64,000 bases of DNA from Pseudogracilibacillus sp. (GCA_026169815.1 JAPFDT010000012.1:62001-126000); one strand, 5' to 3'. Positions 7,049 to 15,001 are shown, counted from the stretch's first letter. The notes: generated by a model from the letters alone, not told the origin. Program-made: numbers and translations.

Positions 7049-9001
7049 CTAATCTTTCATGTAGTAATGTGTTTCAAAACCATCTGCACCTAATGGAAGC
7101 CCTGGAGCCCAGGTCAAGGATTGCCCCATAATGCCCTCCACTTCTGCAAGTGATCCTACTCCTTCTGGAGCTTCTATGACCGCCTCATCATGCACATGGA
7201 ATACTATTTTATAGCCAGCTTCATCTATTGCTACTAGCGACTCTGCTAAACAGTCTCTTGCTGTTGCTTGTACTATGTTCTCCACTAGCTTGCCTCCATA
7301 CGTGCTTTCTCTGGAACGTGCACCATCAAAGAATATTGCATCTCTATCAAACTTGTTCAATTCAATTGAAGGCCTTACATATGCAAGCCTTCGGCCAGAT
7401 GGTAGTCTAATAAAAAGCATTCCAGACTCGTAAGAGAAAACTAATCCGTATTGCATTTTAACTACTGTTCTATCTCTTACGGCTTTCATTGCTGCGTTGC
7501 CCACGTCATACCAAAACTGTACGATATTAGCATTTGCCGTTCTCCAGGTCTGAACAATCTCAAGCATTTCATCCTCACTCATCCCCATGCTTTCAGCCCC
7601 CATTTGTTTAAGGGCTCCTATTGCTCCCTGGTAACCTAAAGCAAGTTCAGCAATCTTCCCTTTATCTCTCAGCTCACTGCCTCGGTCTATGGACTCGATT
7701 GGAACATTAAACATGTGAGCTGCAGAAGCTTCATAAATTTTACCGTGTGAGATGAATACATCTATTCTCCACTGTTCTCCAGCAAACCAGGCTATTACTC
7801 TTGCTTCAATAGCTGAGAAGTCTGAAACTATGAATCTATGGCCTGGAGCTGGAACAAGAGCCGTTCTAATTAACTGAGAAAGTACATCTGGTACTCTGTC
7901 ATATAGAAGATCCATAGTTTCAAATTGCCCATCTTTTAATAAGTTTCTAGCAGCATCTAAATCATCATACTGCATCATGTTTCTAGGCAAGTTCTGCACC
8001 TGGACTAAACGGCCTGCCCATCTTCCTGTACGGTTAGCTCCGTAAAATTGAAGCAATCCACGAACTCGGCCATCTTCCCCTTTAGCATTTTCCATAGCTG
8101 CATACTTACTTACAGACGTTTTAGACATAGCTTGTCTTAGCTGCAGCACTCGTTTTACTTTCTCGTTGTCTGTTTCATCTATTAGAGCTTCTACGGTTGC
8201 AGCTCTTAGGTTATCTGTTTCTACTCCCTGCTTGGCCATCCACTTTCTAAGCTGAGCTACACTGTTAGGATTAGCTAGTCCAGTTATCTCTTTGGCCTCT
8301 TCCATGAACTTGTCGCTTGACTCCGTATCACAAGCAATAGCATTTTTAACAAGTTCTACGTCAAGATGAACTCCTCTGTCGTTTATAATCTGGTCTAACT
8401 CCCATAAGTGTTGCTCAAACTTAGAAGGCTGGAACTTGTTCAGTTTATTCTTTATGGCCACTTCTACTACAACATCTTGAATGTTATAATCTTTATACTG
8501 CTGCCATCTCTCTAGGTCATGTTCTGGAAGGTTTCTAGTCCTTCCTCCGTTTACTTTTGTAGGTTTACAAGGCTTAGAGAAATAGTTGATTAATGCAGTT
8601 CCTGCTGTATCTTTTTGCTCTTCAATGTTCATTGCTTTAGCTACTCCTGCTAAGAAGCCTGGTAATCCTAACGTTAAAGCATGAACTGCTGTACATCTCC
8701 ACTGCTTAGGGTCCATCTCTTTATTAAAATGTGCAGCTATACAAGTTCTTTCAAAGTTTGCGTTAAAAGCTGTTTTAATTATAGCTGGATCATCTAAAGC
8801 TTTTAGAATTTCATCTGGTAAAGTTTCTCCCTGGGCTAAATCAATGCAGGTTACTGAGTCATTCCCCCAGGCATATGCAAAGAGAAGTATTTCAAAATCA
8901 TCTGACTCAGCATATGGATATACTCCACTTTTTCTAAGGTCTACACTTGAGTACGTCTCTATATCTATTGCTAAGTGTTTATTTTCTAGTGTTTGGTTCA
9001 T
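7049..9001 (-). CDS. Phage family-A DNA polymerase with 3'-5' exonuclease
   Basis: A 650-residue replicative polymerase. The N-terminal proofreading domain shows Exo I as IDIETYS (about 12-18) and an Exo III-like YKDYNIQDV. The polymerase domain has motif A VSDFSAIEARVIAWF (about 390-405), a motif B helix around RDKGKIAELALGYQG, and motif C FHVHDEAV (about 602-609). There is no 5' nuclease domain, as usual for phage family-A enzymes. It sits between a 45-aa basic protein and the clamp-like gene and ends a few bases before the clamp start. Confidence 0.95.
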   Translation of the reverse strand: MNQTLENKHLAIDIETYSSVDLRKSGVYPYAESDDFEILLFAYAWGNDSVTCIDLAQGETLPDEILKALDDPAIIKTAFNANFERTCIAAHFNKEMDPKQWRCTAVHALTLGLPGFLAGVAKAMNIEEQKDTAGTALINYFSKPCKPTKVNGGRTRNLPEHDLERWQQYKDYNIQDVVVEVAIKNKLNKFQPSKFEQHLWELDQIINDRGVHLDVELVKNAIACDTESSDKFMEEAKEITGLANPNSVAQLRKWMAKQGVETDNLRAATVEALIDETDNEKVKRVLQLRQAMSKTSVSKYAAMENAKGEDGRVRGLLQFYGANRTGRWAGRLVQVQNLPRNMMQYDDLDAARNLLKDGQFETMDLLYDRVPDVLSQLIRTALVPAPGHRFIVSDFSAIEARVIAWFAGEQWRIDVFISHGKIYEASAAHMFNVPIESIDRGSELRDKGKIAELALGYQGAIGALKQMGAESMGMSEDEMLEIVQTWRTANANIVQFWYDVGNAAMKAVRDRTVVKMQYGLVFSYESGMLFIRLPSGRRLAYVRPSIELNKFDRDAIFFDGARSRESTYGGKLVENIVQATARDCLAESLVAIDEAGYKIVFHVHDEAVIEAPEGVGSLAEVEGIMGQSLTWAPGLPLGADGFETHYYMKD

Positions 9002-9116
9002 AGACGTACCTCCTTCCAGATACTTCTATCACTGTTGGTATTTTCCGTTTAATTCTTTTTATCGTAACGATAGGCCTGTATCTTTCTCCTTTTACAAATA
9101 CTCTTTTCTGTTTCAT
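8979..9116 (-). CDS. Basic 45-residue phage protein
   Basis: A very short gene between the MazG-like gene and the polymerase. The ATG at 9116 overlaps the upstream stop codon as ATGA and is preceded by GAAGGTGAACC. The product is strongly basic (Lys/Arg-rich, with RPIVTIKRIKRKIP in the middle) and its stop lies 23 nt inside the polymerase gene, whose own AGGAGG site is within this frame. The overlaps on both sides fit the local packing. Function unknown; nucleic-acid binding is possible. Confidence 0.5.
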   Translation of the reverse strand: MKQKRVFVKGERYRPIVTIKRIKRKIPTVIEVSGRRYVYEPNTRK

Positions 9117-9421
9117 GTTGGTTCACCTTCATCCAGCAGCACTTGTTCAGCAAACTTAGCTGCATAGGCAGATACTTGAATCAGTTCAGTGTATAGCTCA
9201 GTCTTATCTGTTCGTTTCGTTCCTGGCATTCTGTAATGTATCTGCAAAGCTTCAGCTACTTCTCCAAGCTCTTCCATTAGAACGGCATACATCATTAAAT
9301 AATCTACAAGGCTGTTTCCGTGTATTCTGTATTGCCGCTTCTGTTCCTCTCGAATGTCATAGAATACGGTTTCTCTGCTTTCAAATCTTGCTATATCGCC
9401 AGGAGTTGGGTTATTCTTCAT
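9113..9421 (-). CDS. MazG-like nucleotide pyrophosphohydrolase family protein
   Basis: A 102-residue all-alpha protein. EELGEVAEAL (about 52-61) supplies the EExxE metal-binding motif of the MazG/dUTPase-like NTP pyrophosphatase fold, and ELYTELIQVSAYAAKF continues the second helical pair. Phage enzymes of this kind adjust nucleotide pools or (p)ppGpp. The ATG follows AAAGGAGAAGATTTTGA. Catalytic activity is inferred because the second acidic motif is only partly recognisable. Confidence 0.7.
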   Translation of the reverse strand: MKNNPTPGDIARFESRETVFYDIREEQKRQYRIHGNSLVDYLMMYAVLMEELGEVAEALQIHYRMPGTKRTDKTELYTELIQVSAYAAKFAEQVLLDEGEPT

Positions 9422-9524
9422 TCAAAATCTTCTCCTTTAAAAGAGTGTTAAAGCATTTCTCACATAAATAGCTACGGACGTTCTGGACTTCGATATTACA
9501 ATTTTCAGATATGCACCGCTTCAT
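9411..9524 (-). CDS. Zinc-ribbon-like mini-protein, 37 aa
   Basis: A 37-codon frame starting at ATG 9524 after AGAGGTG. The peptide has two Cys pairs, CISENC and CEKC, spaced like a miniature zinc ribbon. It overlaps the 3' end of the methyltransferase gene by 20 nt and the start of the MazG-like gene by 11 nt, filling the only gap between them. Function unknown. Confidence 0.55.
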   Translation of the reverse strand: MKRCISENCNIEVQNVRSYLCEKCFNTLLKEKILNEE

Positions 9525-10655
9525 GAGCTTTCACCTCTTTAAGTTTTTCTGCTATTGCTTGAACTACATTAACGGTAACTGCATTACCTGCTTGCTTATA
9601 TAGCTGAGAATCTGAGTTCACTGCTTGAGCCTTATCAAAAGCCCAGTCTGGAAAACCTTGGAGCCTCCAGCACTCTCTAGGAGTTAGCTTTCTTATTCTT
9701 ACATCTTCAGTAACTACTCCTTGCTGACAGCCTGTATCTAAAGTATTATCTATGCCCTCTCCTACTCTTCCTCTTCTAGTTTTACTGTTCGGCTGAGTGT
9801 AATTTACGCTGTCTCCAGGAGAAGCCTTTGCGTACCCTTGCTTTGTGGCTTCTTTTACCATAATCCCGTGTTTATCTTGCCCAGTTAAAGTAAACATTGG
9901 CTCTCCATCTTCTTTAAACCTTCGTCCGTTTTGCCGCTTGTTTACTCGATCTGGTGTTAATACTGGCTGAATAGTATAATGTCCTCTGCCTCCACCCTGT
10001 CCAGTATCTAAAGTTTCCGTAATCCCGTTAGGGTCAAAAACTTGAGTGTTTCTTCTGTAACCTTTTCTGTGAGCTAGGATTGAAACACCAGCCTCTGGGT
10101 TTGCTCCTTCGATAGGAAATACTTCTCGTCTACGTTCTCCTCTAAGATGTCCGACAATGAACACTCTCTCTCTCTGTTTTGAGGGGCTCCAAAGTTTTTA
10201 CTGTTAAGCACTTGCCATTCTGCATCATACCCGAGTTCATCCAACGTGTTGAGGATAGTGGCAAATGTTTTTCCCTTGTCGTGTGATAGTAGCCCTTTAA
10301 CGTTCTCAAGCAGTAAAATGCGTGGTTTGATTTGTTCGGCGAATCTGGCAATCTCGAAGAATAATGTTCCTCTAGTGTCGTTAAATCCTCCACGTTTTCC
10401 TGCGACTGAGAAGGCTTGACATGGGAAACCTCCTGCGATAATCTCGATTTTCTTTTCATCTCTAAGTAGTCTGATATTTTCATCTGAAACGTCTGTGATG
10501 TCATGAGCTGTCCACTCTCCTTCTGTATCATGAATTGCCTCATAGCTTGCCCTGGCAAATTTATCAAATTCAACATACCCTACACATTCATGGCCGGCCG
10601 TTTCAAGACCTAAACGAAAGCCTCCCACTCCTGCAAAAAGATCGATAAACTTCAT
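9505..10655 (-). pseudogene. DNA cytosine-5 methyltransferase, frameshifted in an (AG)6 tract
   Basis: Two frames make one m5C methyltransferase of about 383 residues. The N-terminal part (10655 to about 10164) has DLFAGVGGFRLGLE (SAM site), GGFPCQAFS with the catalytic Cys, LLLENVKGL and PQNRER. The C-terminal part (GTG 10164 to 9505) resumes with FIVGHLRG and ends with LTPRECWRLQGFPD and QAGNAVTVNVV. The junction is six AG units; five would restore the frame. The start has GGGAGAGGG upstream. It may be a dead gene, a phase-variable one or a sequencing error. Such phage enzymes usually protect phage DNA against restriction. Confidence 0.85.
10164..10175 (-). repeat. (AG)6 dinucleotide tract at the methyltransferase frameshift
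   Basis: Twelve bases reading AG six times on the coding strand, exactly where the conserved PQNRERVFIVG motif of cytosine-5 methyltransferases is broken. Removing one unit restores it. Short dinucleotide runs can slip during replication. Confidence 0.85.
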
Positions 10656-10689
10656 CTTTTTCCCTCTCCCGTTTATTTAGTTATAAGAA

Positions 10690-10716
10690 AAGGGAGTAAG
10701 TGAAAACTACTCCCTT
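10690..10716 (-). terminator. Terminator-like hairpin after the SSB gene
   Basis: On the minus strand AAGGGAGTA and TACTCCCTT flank a 9-nt loop and run into TTCTTAT. It lies between the DUF2815 gene and the methyltransferase gene and may reduce read-through into the latter. Confidence 0.6.
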
Positions 10717-10729
10717 CCCTAGTAATCTA

Positions 10730-11305
10730 TTAACTCAAGAAATCATCTTCCTCAAAGTCCTCTTCCACCTCAACAGCATCAAAATCATCTTCAGCTCTTG
10801 ATCGGCCTCCTAAAGTATCTCCGTCACGTAACTTCTGAAGGTTGTTTAGTCCACATGCAATCCCTCTATTCCCAGATACGTTATAAGCATAGAAGTTTAC
10901 TGAAGCTCGTCCATAGCAGCCGCTGTATAATTCTGTACTGTCCATGATTGGATCTACATTTGCATCAACTAAGCCTGGCTTGTTCGTACTGTTAGCATTT
11001 AAGAAGTACATGCCTTTGTACTCTTCCTGGTCTGGCCTTTCTGCATCTCCGTCACGTAAAGGAGTTTTTAAGTTAGGTGGAATCTTTCCTCCAAACTTAG
11101 ATGATTGACCTGCTACCTTTGCAGCTTCAACTGCATTTTTAATCTTAGTAAGAGTTTTCTTGTCGCTCTTTGGAATTAATAAAGCTACTGAATACTTTTC
11201 TTGCTGCCCTTCTTCAATTGCATGTGGCTGGAATACGTGTAAATAGCTGAAACGTACCTCTCCCGTTACTACTTTCGTTGCTTGGTTTTTATTTTTGTTA
11301 GTCAT
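10730..11305 (-). CDS. DUF2815 single-stranded-DNA-binding protein
   Basis: A 191-residue DUF2815 protein; the family has an OB fold and characterised phage members bind single-stranded DNA. Visible segments include VRFSYLHVF, KYSVALLIPKSDKKT, YSGCYGRASVNFYAYN and GIACGLNNLQKLRDG. The C-terminal tail is very acidic (DDFDAVEVEEDFEEDDFLS), as in SSBs that recruit partners through an acidic tip. The ATG follows AAGGAGATGTAATTTAAC. It forms a recombination/replication set with the DUF2800 gene just upstream. Confidence 0.88.
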   Translation of the reverse strand: MTNKNKNQATKVVTGEVRFSYLHVFQPHAIEEGQQEKYSVALLIPKSDKKTLTKIKNAVEAAKVAGQSSKFGGKIPPNLKTPLRDGDAERPDQEEYKGMYFLNANSTNKPGLVDANVDPIMDSTELYSGCYGRASVNFYAYNVSGNRGIACGLNNLQKLRDGDTLGGRSRAEDDFDAVEVEEDFEEDDFLS

Positions 11306-11344
11306 GTTAAATTACATCTCCTTAAAATTAATAGTTTTGATTCA

Positions 11345-12541
11345 TTATTCAAAATCTGCTTGAGCTGAAGCTGTAGAGTTAAGTTCTGGCCGTTTGTCTG
11401 TTTCTGGAACTAGTGTAGGCTTTCCAGACGGCTTAACTACTAGATCAGCTAGTAAGTTATTAAACTGACTTTTACCTATTGTTTTTTCCATTGCAGTGAT
11501 TCCTTTTAGTTTTCTAGGAGCTATGGCATCTTCATCATAGTTTCCAGTTAGCTTCTCTAAAACTTTTTCTTCATCTGCATATCTTCTGTTGCTTCGACCT
11601 TCAACTAACTTCCAGCCGTCTATTTTCTTGCCATGTTTCTCTGATTGATCCAAGGCATACTTCTTTATATCTTCAGCCCATTTCTTTAGTTCATCTGCTT
11701 GGAATAGAATTTTACCTATTTCATTTAGGCCTAGCTGCGGATCTGCTGCAATCTCTTCTGGCTCTGCAAAGTCATACTTAGCCATTGCCAGGTTTTCATC
11801 TGCTCTAGCTCTACATGTAGATCTAATCTTACAAAATCTACAATGCTCTCCAGGAACAAAATCTCCCTCACCCTCCCAGGCAAGTTCAGCTTTAGGCTGC
11901 ACTTCATTATCTGCCCAGACTACTAGATCAGTAGCTAGCAATGTTTCAGTTGAGATACTATCTAATCTAGGTTGAACAATTGTCATTGAAACAGAATCAA
12001 TATCATAAAGCATTTCATACTGGCTATAAGCTCCAACACCATAAAGCTTTAGTTGAGGATTATCTACGGCTGATACTGCTACCCCTTTTCCGTATTTAAG
12101 GTCTATCACTTCCAGAAGTCCATCTGATATGATAACTACGTCACCCGTTCCAAAGCCTTCTGGAACCCAGTTAGAGAAGTCCAGCCTTTGCTCTAGTAGA
12201 ATTACTGCATCTTCAGAACGTGCTTTTGCTTCGTTTATTTTCTCTACTACTACATCTACATATTGGAGAACGTAATCTTCCATTTCTTGACTATAAAACT
12301 CGTTCTCTTTTTTGAACTTATTCACTCTTCTGGTACGTGTAGCTTTTGCAATATCCCCTATCTCGTACATAAGGAATATTTCTGAAAGTTCATGAGCTGC
12401 CGTTCCTTCTTCTGCAAATACGCTTGTTTGATCTGGAATATCTTTTTCAAGTGCTGCACTTGGAGTACAAGCCATCCATCTGCTTGCTCCAGATGCACTT
12501 AAAACAGCATGAGCCCTTTCTGCATGATTAATTTCAGTCAT
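11345..12541 (-). CDS. DUF2800 PD-(D/E)XK-type phage nuclease
   Basis: A 398-residue DUF2800 protein related to Cas4/RecB-type nucleases. The N-terminus has SASGASRWMACTPSA; the core has GFGTGDVVI followed by LEVIDLKYGKG, giving the D...(E/D)xK active site. A Cys cluster GEHCRFCKIRSTC, together with the N-terminal Cys, could hold an iron-sulfur cluster (inference from the Cas4-like pattern). Such enzymes act as exonucleases in phage recombination. The ATG overlaps the upstream stop as TAATG, so expression is coupled. Confidence 0.85.
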   Translation of the reverse strand: MTEINHAERAHAVLSASGASRWMACTPSAALEKDIPDQTSVFAEEGTAAHELSEIFLMYEIGDIAKATRTRRVNKFKKENEFYSQEMEDYVLQYVDVVVEKINEAKARSEDAVILLEQRLDFSNWVPEGFGTGDVVIISDGLLEVIDLKYGKGVAVSAVDNPQLKLYGVGAYSQYEMLYDIDSVSMTIVQPRLDSISTETLLATDLVVWADNEVQPKAELAWEGEGDFVPGEHCRFCKIRSTCRARADENLAMAKYDFAEPEEIAADPQLGLNEIGKILFQADELKKWAEDIKKYALDQSEKHGKKIDGWKLVEGRSNRRYADEEKVLEKLTGNYDEDAIAPRKLKGITAMEKTIGKSQFNNLLADLVVKPSGKPTLVPETDKRPELNSTASAQADFE

Positions 12542-12954
12542 TAAAGCTCACTCGCTTTCTCCAGTAACTCTGCGTATTGCTCTTCTGGTATGTCTGAAAG
12601 TTTCGCTGCTCCCATTGAAGTGATTAACTCTTTCAGCTCTTTCTGCTTTCCTGCTTGAGAAACCTCAGCAAGTTTTACTCTTACCTGTTCAAACGTTAAT
12701 CCAGTAGAAGCTTTTTCCTCTGTCGCTTCTTCAGCTGCATCTGGTTCTGGCTCTGGTTCAGCTTTTTTAGCTGGAGCTGTTTTCTTAGGTTTTTCTTTCT
12801 TTGGAGCAGTTTCTTTAGCATCTGTATCTGCTACTGCTTTCCCGTCTACTTTAATCTCAGTAGGTTGAACTAAACCGCCACCATTTAAAGCTCCTGCTAG
12901 GTTGTTTATAGCAGCTGCTAACTCTGGTGCATCAATTTTTAATTTAATTTCCAC
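12541..12954 (-). CDS. Hypothetical phage protein with Lys/Pro-rich linker
   Basis: About 137 residues starting at a GTG (12954) with AAAGGGG at the right distance; the longer frame to 12987 has no ribosome site. An N-terminal segment (KLKIDAPELAAAINNLAGAL) is joined by a long Lys/Pro/Glu/Ala linker to a C-terminal helical domain (LTFEQVRVKLAEVSQAGKQ). Similar proteins beside DUF2800/DUF2815 in Bacillus phages are sometimes given eukaryotic Rrp5-like names without evidence. Function unknown, probably an accessory of the recombination set. Confidence 0.72.
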   Translation of the reverse strand: MEIKLKIDAPELAAAINNLAGALNGGGLVQPTEIKVDGKAVADTDAKETAPKKEKPKKTAPAKKAEPEPEPDAAEEATEEKASTGLTFEQVRVKLAEVSQAGKQKELKELITSMGAAKLSDIPEEQYAELLEKASEL

Positions 12955-13025
12955 GAATATTAACCCCTTTCGTGCTATAATAAGCACATAGATAGTATTT
13001 TTAAGTCCTGTGTTGCTGCACGGGA

Positions 13026-13259
13026 CTATTTTTTACTGAAAATTTCTAGTTCATCTACCATATTTTTATCGGTATGATAAACTCTTGCAGCATCTCCCAT
13101 TAAAGTAACGTCTACTTTTACAGTCTTTTCATCTTCATCTAAATGGAATTGAAACAGACCATCTTTATAGAATAAAAAGTAATGATGCTCTTCCAGGTCT
13201 AGCTCTTCCCCATGTTGATCTCTTAGCTCTTTCAAAAGCTTTAAAGTTAGCTCATCCAT
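13026..13259 (-). CDS. Hypothetical phage protein, 77 aa
   Basis: A 77-residue acidic protein starting MDELTLKLLKELRDQHGEELDLEEHH, then beta-type segments (YFLFYKDGLFQFHLDED). The ATG at 13259 follows GGTGAGG and overlaps the upstream stop by 8 nt; a GTG at 13271 is less well placed. The 71 bp downstream hold small hairpins only. Function unknown. Confidence 0.6.
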   Translation of the reverse strand: MDELTLKLLKELRDQHGEELDLEEHHYFLFYKDGLFQFHLDEDEKTVKVDVTLMGDAARVYHTDKNMVDELEIFSKK

Positions 13260-13482
13260 GTACCTCACCACCTTTCAAGATGATGGGTTCAAGTAAAGTT
13301 TCTCTTGCATATCCTTCTTTACGTGCTTGAAGGTATTCATCCTCGTTATACTGGAAGGCCCATTTTCTCCCATGAACTTCAAACATCTTCTCTCTAGCCT
13401 CTTCAACACTTGCTGCTTGAATCGGCTGTACCTGTCCTGCAAGTTTGTGACCTATTCCGAAAGTAAAGTATTGAGTTATCAT
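13252..13482 (-). CDS. Hypothetical phage protein, 76 aa
   Basis: A 76-residue protein with GIGHKLAGQVQPIQAASVEEAREKMF near the N-terminus and a C-terminal KGGEVHG. The ATG follows AGGTGGAGGGG, a strong start. It overlaps its downstream neighbour by 8 nt. A similar short protein of unknown role occurs in other phage early regions; no motif gives a function. Confidence 0.62.
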   Translation of the reverse strand: MITQYFTFGIGHKLAGQVQPIQAASVEEAREKMFEVHGRKWAFQYNEDEYLQARKEGYARETLLEPIILKGGEVHG

Positions 13483-13484
13483 TT

Positions 13485-13670
13485 TTACCCCTCCACCTGT
13501 TCAGATATTGCAGCAAACATAAAACCTGCGTGCTTGTCGAACGGCTTTCCTTGATAAGCTTGTACTAAATCATCTCTTAAGTTTTTCAAGCGTTTTTCTT
13601 TCAAACACTGAGCAGCTCCTAAAATCTGATTAAATCTTTGAGTCCACTGTTTCATTTCTCCAAAAGTCAT
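13485..13670 (-). CDS. Hypothetical phage protein, 61 aa
   Basis: A 61-residue, mostly helical protein (FGEMKQWTQRFNQILGAAQ at the start). The ATG follows TGGAGGTGA and shares a base with the stop of the HTH gene. No family was recognised. Confidence 0.58.
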   Translation of the reverse strand: MTFGEMKQWTQRFNQILGAAQCLKEKRLKNLRDDLVQAYQGKPFDKHAGFMFAAISEQVEG

Positions 13671-13897
13671 TATCCATTCACCTCCAGTTCAAGCGGCTTC
13701 ACATTGTTTAGGTCTGTAAAATCTTTATTTACGTTCCTTTTCATGAAGTCCTCAAGTTCAAATGTTGATACTTTTAACCTTCCTAGTTTTAAAGCTTGAA
13801 GGTGGCCATGATTTACAAGATCGTATGCATCATTTCTGCTGACTCCTAAAATCTTGACCACTTCAGATATTGGATGTAGCTTGTTTCCTTGAGTCAT
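13670..13897 (-). CDS. Small HTH (MerR/excisionase-like) DNA-binding protein
   Basis: A 75-residue protein with an N-terminal winged-helix motif of the excisionase/MerR-like type: ISEVVKILGVSRNDAYDLVN (helix-turn-helix), then LGRLKVSTFELEDFM. This layout occurs in phage excisionases and small activators. It follows the Cro-like gene, with an operator palindrome in the gap between them. The ATG follows AGGTAGGGG. Role as excisionase or regulator is undecided. Confidence 0.75.
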   Translation of the reverse strand: MTQGNKLHPISEVVKILGVSRNDAYDLVNHGHLQALKLGRLKVSTFELEDFMKRNVNKDFTDLNNVKPLELEVNG

Positions 13898-13975
13898 TTT
13901 AAGCCCCTACCTTTCGTGCTGAGTATTTCTAGTCCGTTTCTCAGCCAGCCTTTGATGGCTGTACTACTTTAACCG

Positions 13976-13992
13976 CTTCAGTTTTACTGAAG
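13976..13992. promoter_or_regulatory. Repressor operator O1 (CTTCAG-N5-CTGAAG)
   Basis: A perfect 6-bp-arm palindrome CTTCAGTTTTACTGAAG just downstream of the Cro-like gene and ahead of the small HTH gene. It matches the operators in the divergent promoter region. Confidence 0.72.
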
Positions 13993-13993
13993 T

Positions 13994-14203
13994 CTACCCT
14001 AAAAAAATATTATCTACTTGAGTATTAAGAGCAGTAGCAATCTTCTCTATCGTCTCATACCTTGCCTTCCTCATGTTATTTACATCAACCTCATAAGCAT
14101 TGATGGTACGGGAAGTAACTCCTGCCTTTGCAGCTAACTCTTCCTGGGTAAGGTCGGCCTTGACTCGTAAAATTTTAAGACGTTCTTTTTCGGCAACTAC
14201 CAT
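13994..14203 (-). CDS. Cro-like HTH repressor
   Basis: A 69-residue XRE/Cro-type protein: LTQEELAAKAGVTSRTINAYE is the helix-turn-helix, followed by IEKIATALNTQVDNIF. It is the first gene of the leftward early transcript and diverges from the CI-type repressor. The ATG follows AAGGAAGTGAG. Its promoter (TTGACT, 17 nt, TATAGT) contains the best operator palindrome, so it is probably controlled by CI and by itself. Confidence 0.88.
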   Translation of the reverse strand: MVVAEKERLKILRVKADLTQEELAAKAGVTSRTINAYEVDVNNMRKARYETIEKIATALNTQVDNIFLG

Positions 14204-14236
14204 TTTTTACTCACTTCCTTTCTGCTGTTAAATAAG

Positions 14237-14265
14237 ACTATACACTTCAGTTTATCTGAAGTCAA
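14237..14265 (-). promoter_or_regulatory. Early leftward promoter with operator O2
   Basis: On the minus strand TTGACT (14265-14260) and TATAGT (14242-14237) are 17 nt apart. The palindrome ACTTCAG-N5-CTGAAGT (14244-14262) fills the spacer, so a bound repressor would block RNA polymerase. Confidence 0.8.
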
Positions 14266-14306
14266 GAGTTAAATTCAGAAAAACAGATATTTATTTATGA
14301 AATATA

Positions 14307-14336
14307 GTTCACTTTTACTGAAATATAGTGTATAAT
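14307..14336 (+). promoter_or_regulatory. Repressor-gene promoter with operator O3
   Basis: TTCACT (14308-14313) and TATAAT (14331-14336) are 17 nt apart. TTCAC-N5-CTGAA (14308-14322), a one-mismatch version of the operator, overlaps the -35 box, which fits negative autoregulation of the repressor gene. Confidence 0.75.
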
Positions 14337-14368
14337 AAGAGTTACATTAGATGAAGGGAGGTATTTTA

Positions 14369-15001
14369 ATGAACAGCCTATTTAGTAAAAATCTTAGACA
14401 TTTAAGAATTAAAAAAGGGTTGGAGCAGTTAGAGCTTGCACATCTGCTGGGCCGTAAAAGTGCTTCTTCTGTTAGTGAATGGGAGAAAGGGTCTTATACC
14501 CCTAAGACGGGTTTATTATCAGATATGGCCAGAATATTTAACGTTTCGCTGCATGACTTAATGAATAAGGATCTAACTGAAGAGAAACCATCTAATTTAA
14601 TTCCAGTTAGTCCTCAAACAGTTCCAGTTCCAATTTTAGGAGCTATCGCTTGTGGGGATCCAATCACTGCTGAAGAAAACATTTCTGGTCATAGAAACGA
14701 ATCTCCAGACAGTTTGCCCAGCGGTAACGTTTACTACGTTGAAGCAAAAGGCAACTCAATGGAGCCTACTATCCCAGACGGCTCTCATGTATTAATAAGA
14801 GAGCAGCCAGATGTAGAGTATGGCCAGATTGCAGCAGTCCTTGTAAATGATGAAACAGAAGTGACTCTTAAAAGAGTTAAGAAGCAAGGTGACTTAGTTA
14901 TGTTAGTTCCAGATAACTCAGACCATGAACCTTTCATCATTACTAAAAACAATCCAGCTAAGATTTTAGGAAGGGCTGTAAGATTTACTCAAGATCTTTA
15001 A
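14369..15001 (+). CDS. CI/LexA-type phage repressor with S24 peptidase domain
   Basis: A 210-residue lysogeny repressor. Residues about 8-63 form an XRE HTH (LELAHLLGRKSASSVSEWEK). The C-terminal half is an S24 autoprotease: probable cleavage at Cys95-Gly96 in ACGDP, nucleophile Ser130 in GNSMEPT, and Lys168 in VTLKRV. DNA damage and RecA would trigger self-cleavage and induction (known for the family). ATG 14369 was chosen for GGGAGG upstream; an earlier ATG at 14351 lacks a site. It is followed by a hairpin and block B, then the integrase. Confidence 0.92.
   Translation: MNSLFSKNLRHLRIKKGLEQLELAHLLGRKSASSVSEWEKGSYTPKTGLLSDMARIFNVSLHDLMNKDLTEEKPSNLIPVSPQTVPVPILGAIACGDPITAEENISGHRNESPDSLPSGNVYYVEAKGNSMEPTIPDGSHVLIREQPDVEYGQIAAVLVNDETEVTLKRVKKQGDLVMLVPDNSDHEPFIITKNNPAKILGRAVRFTQDL

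Noticed and set aside
10142-10576. 144-codon frame within the methyltransferase gene
   Set aside because: Runs in another frame under clear methyltransferase motifs; shadow only.
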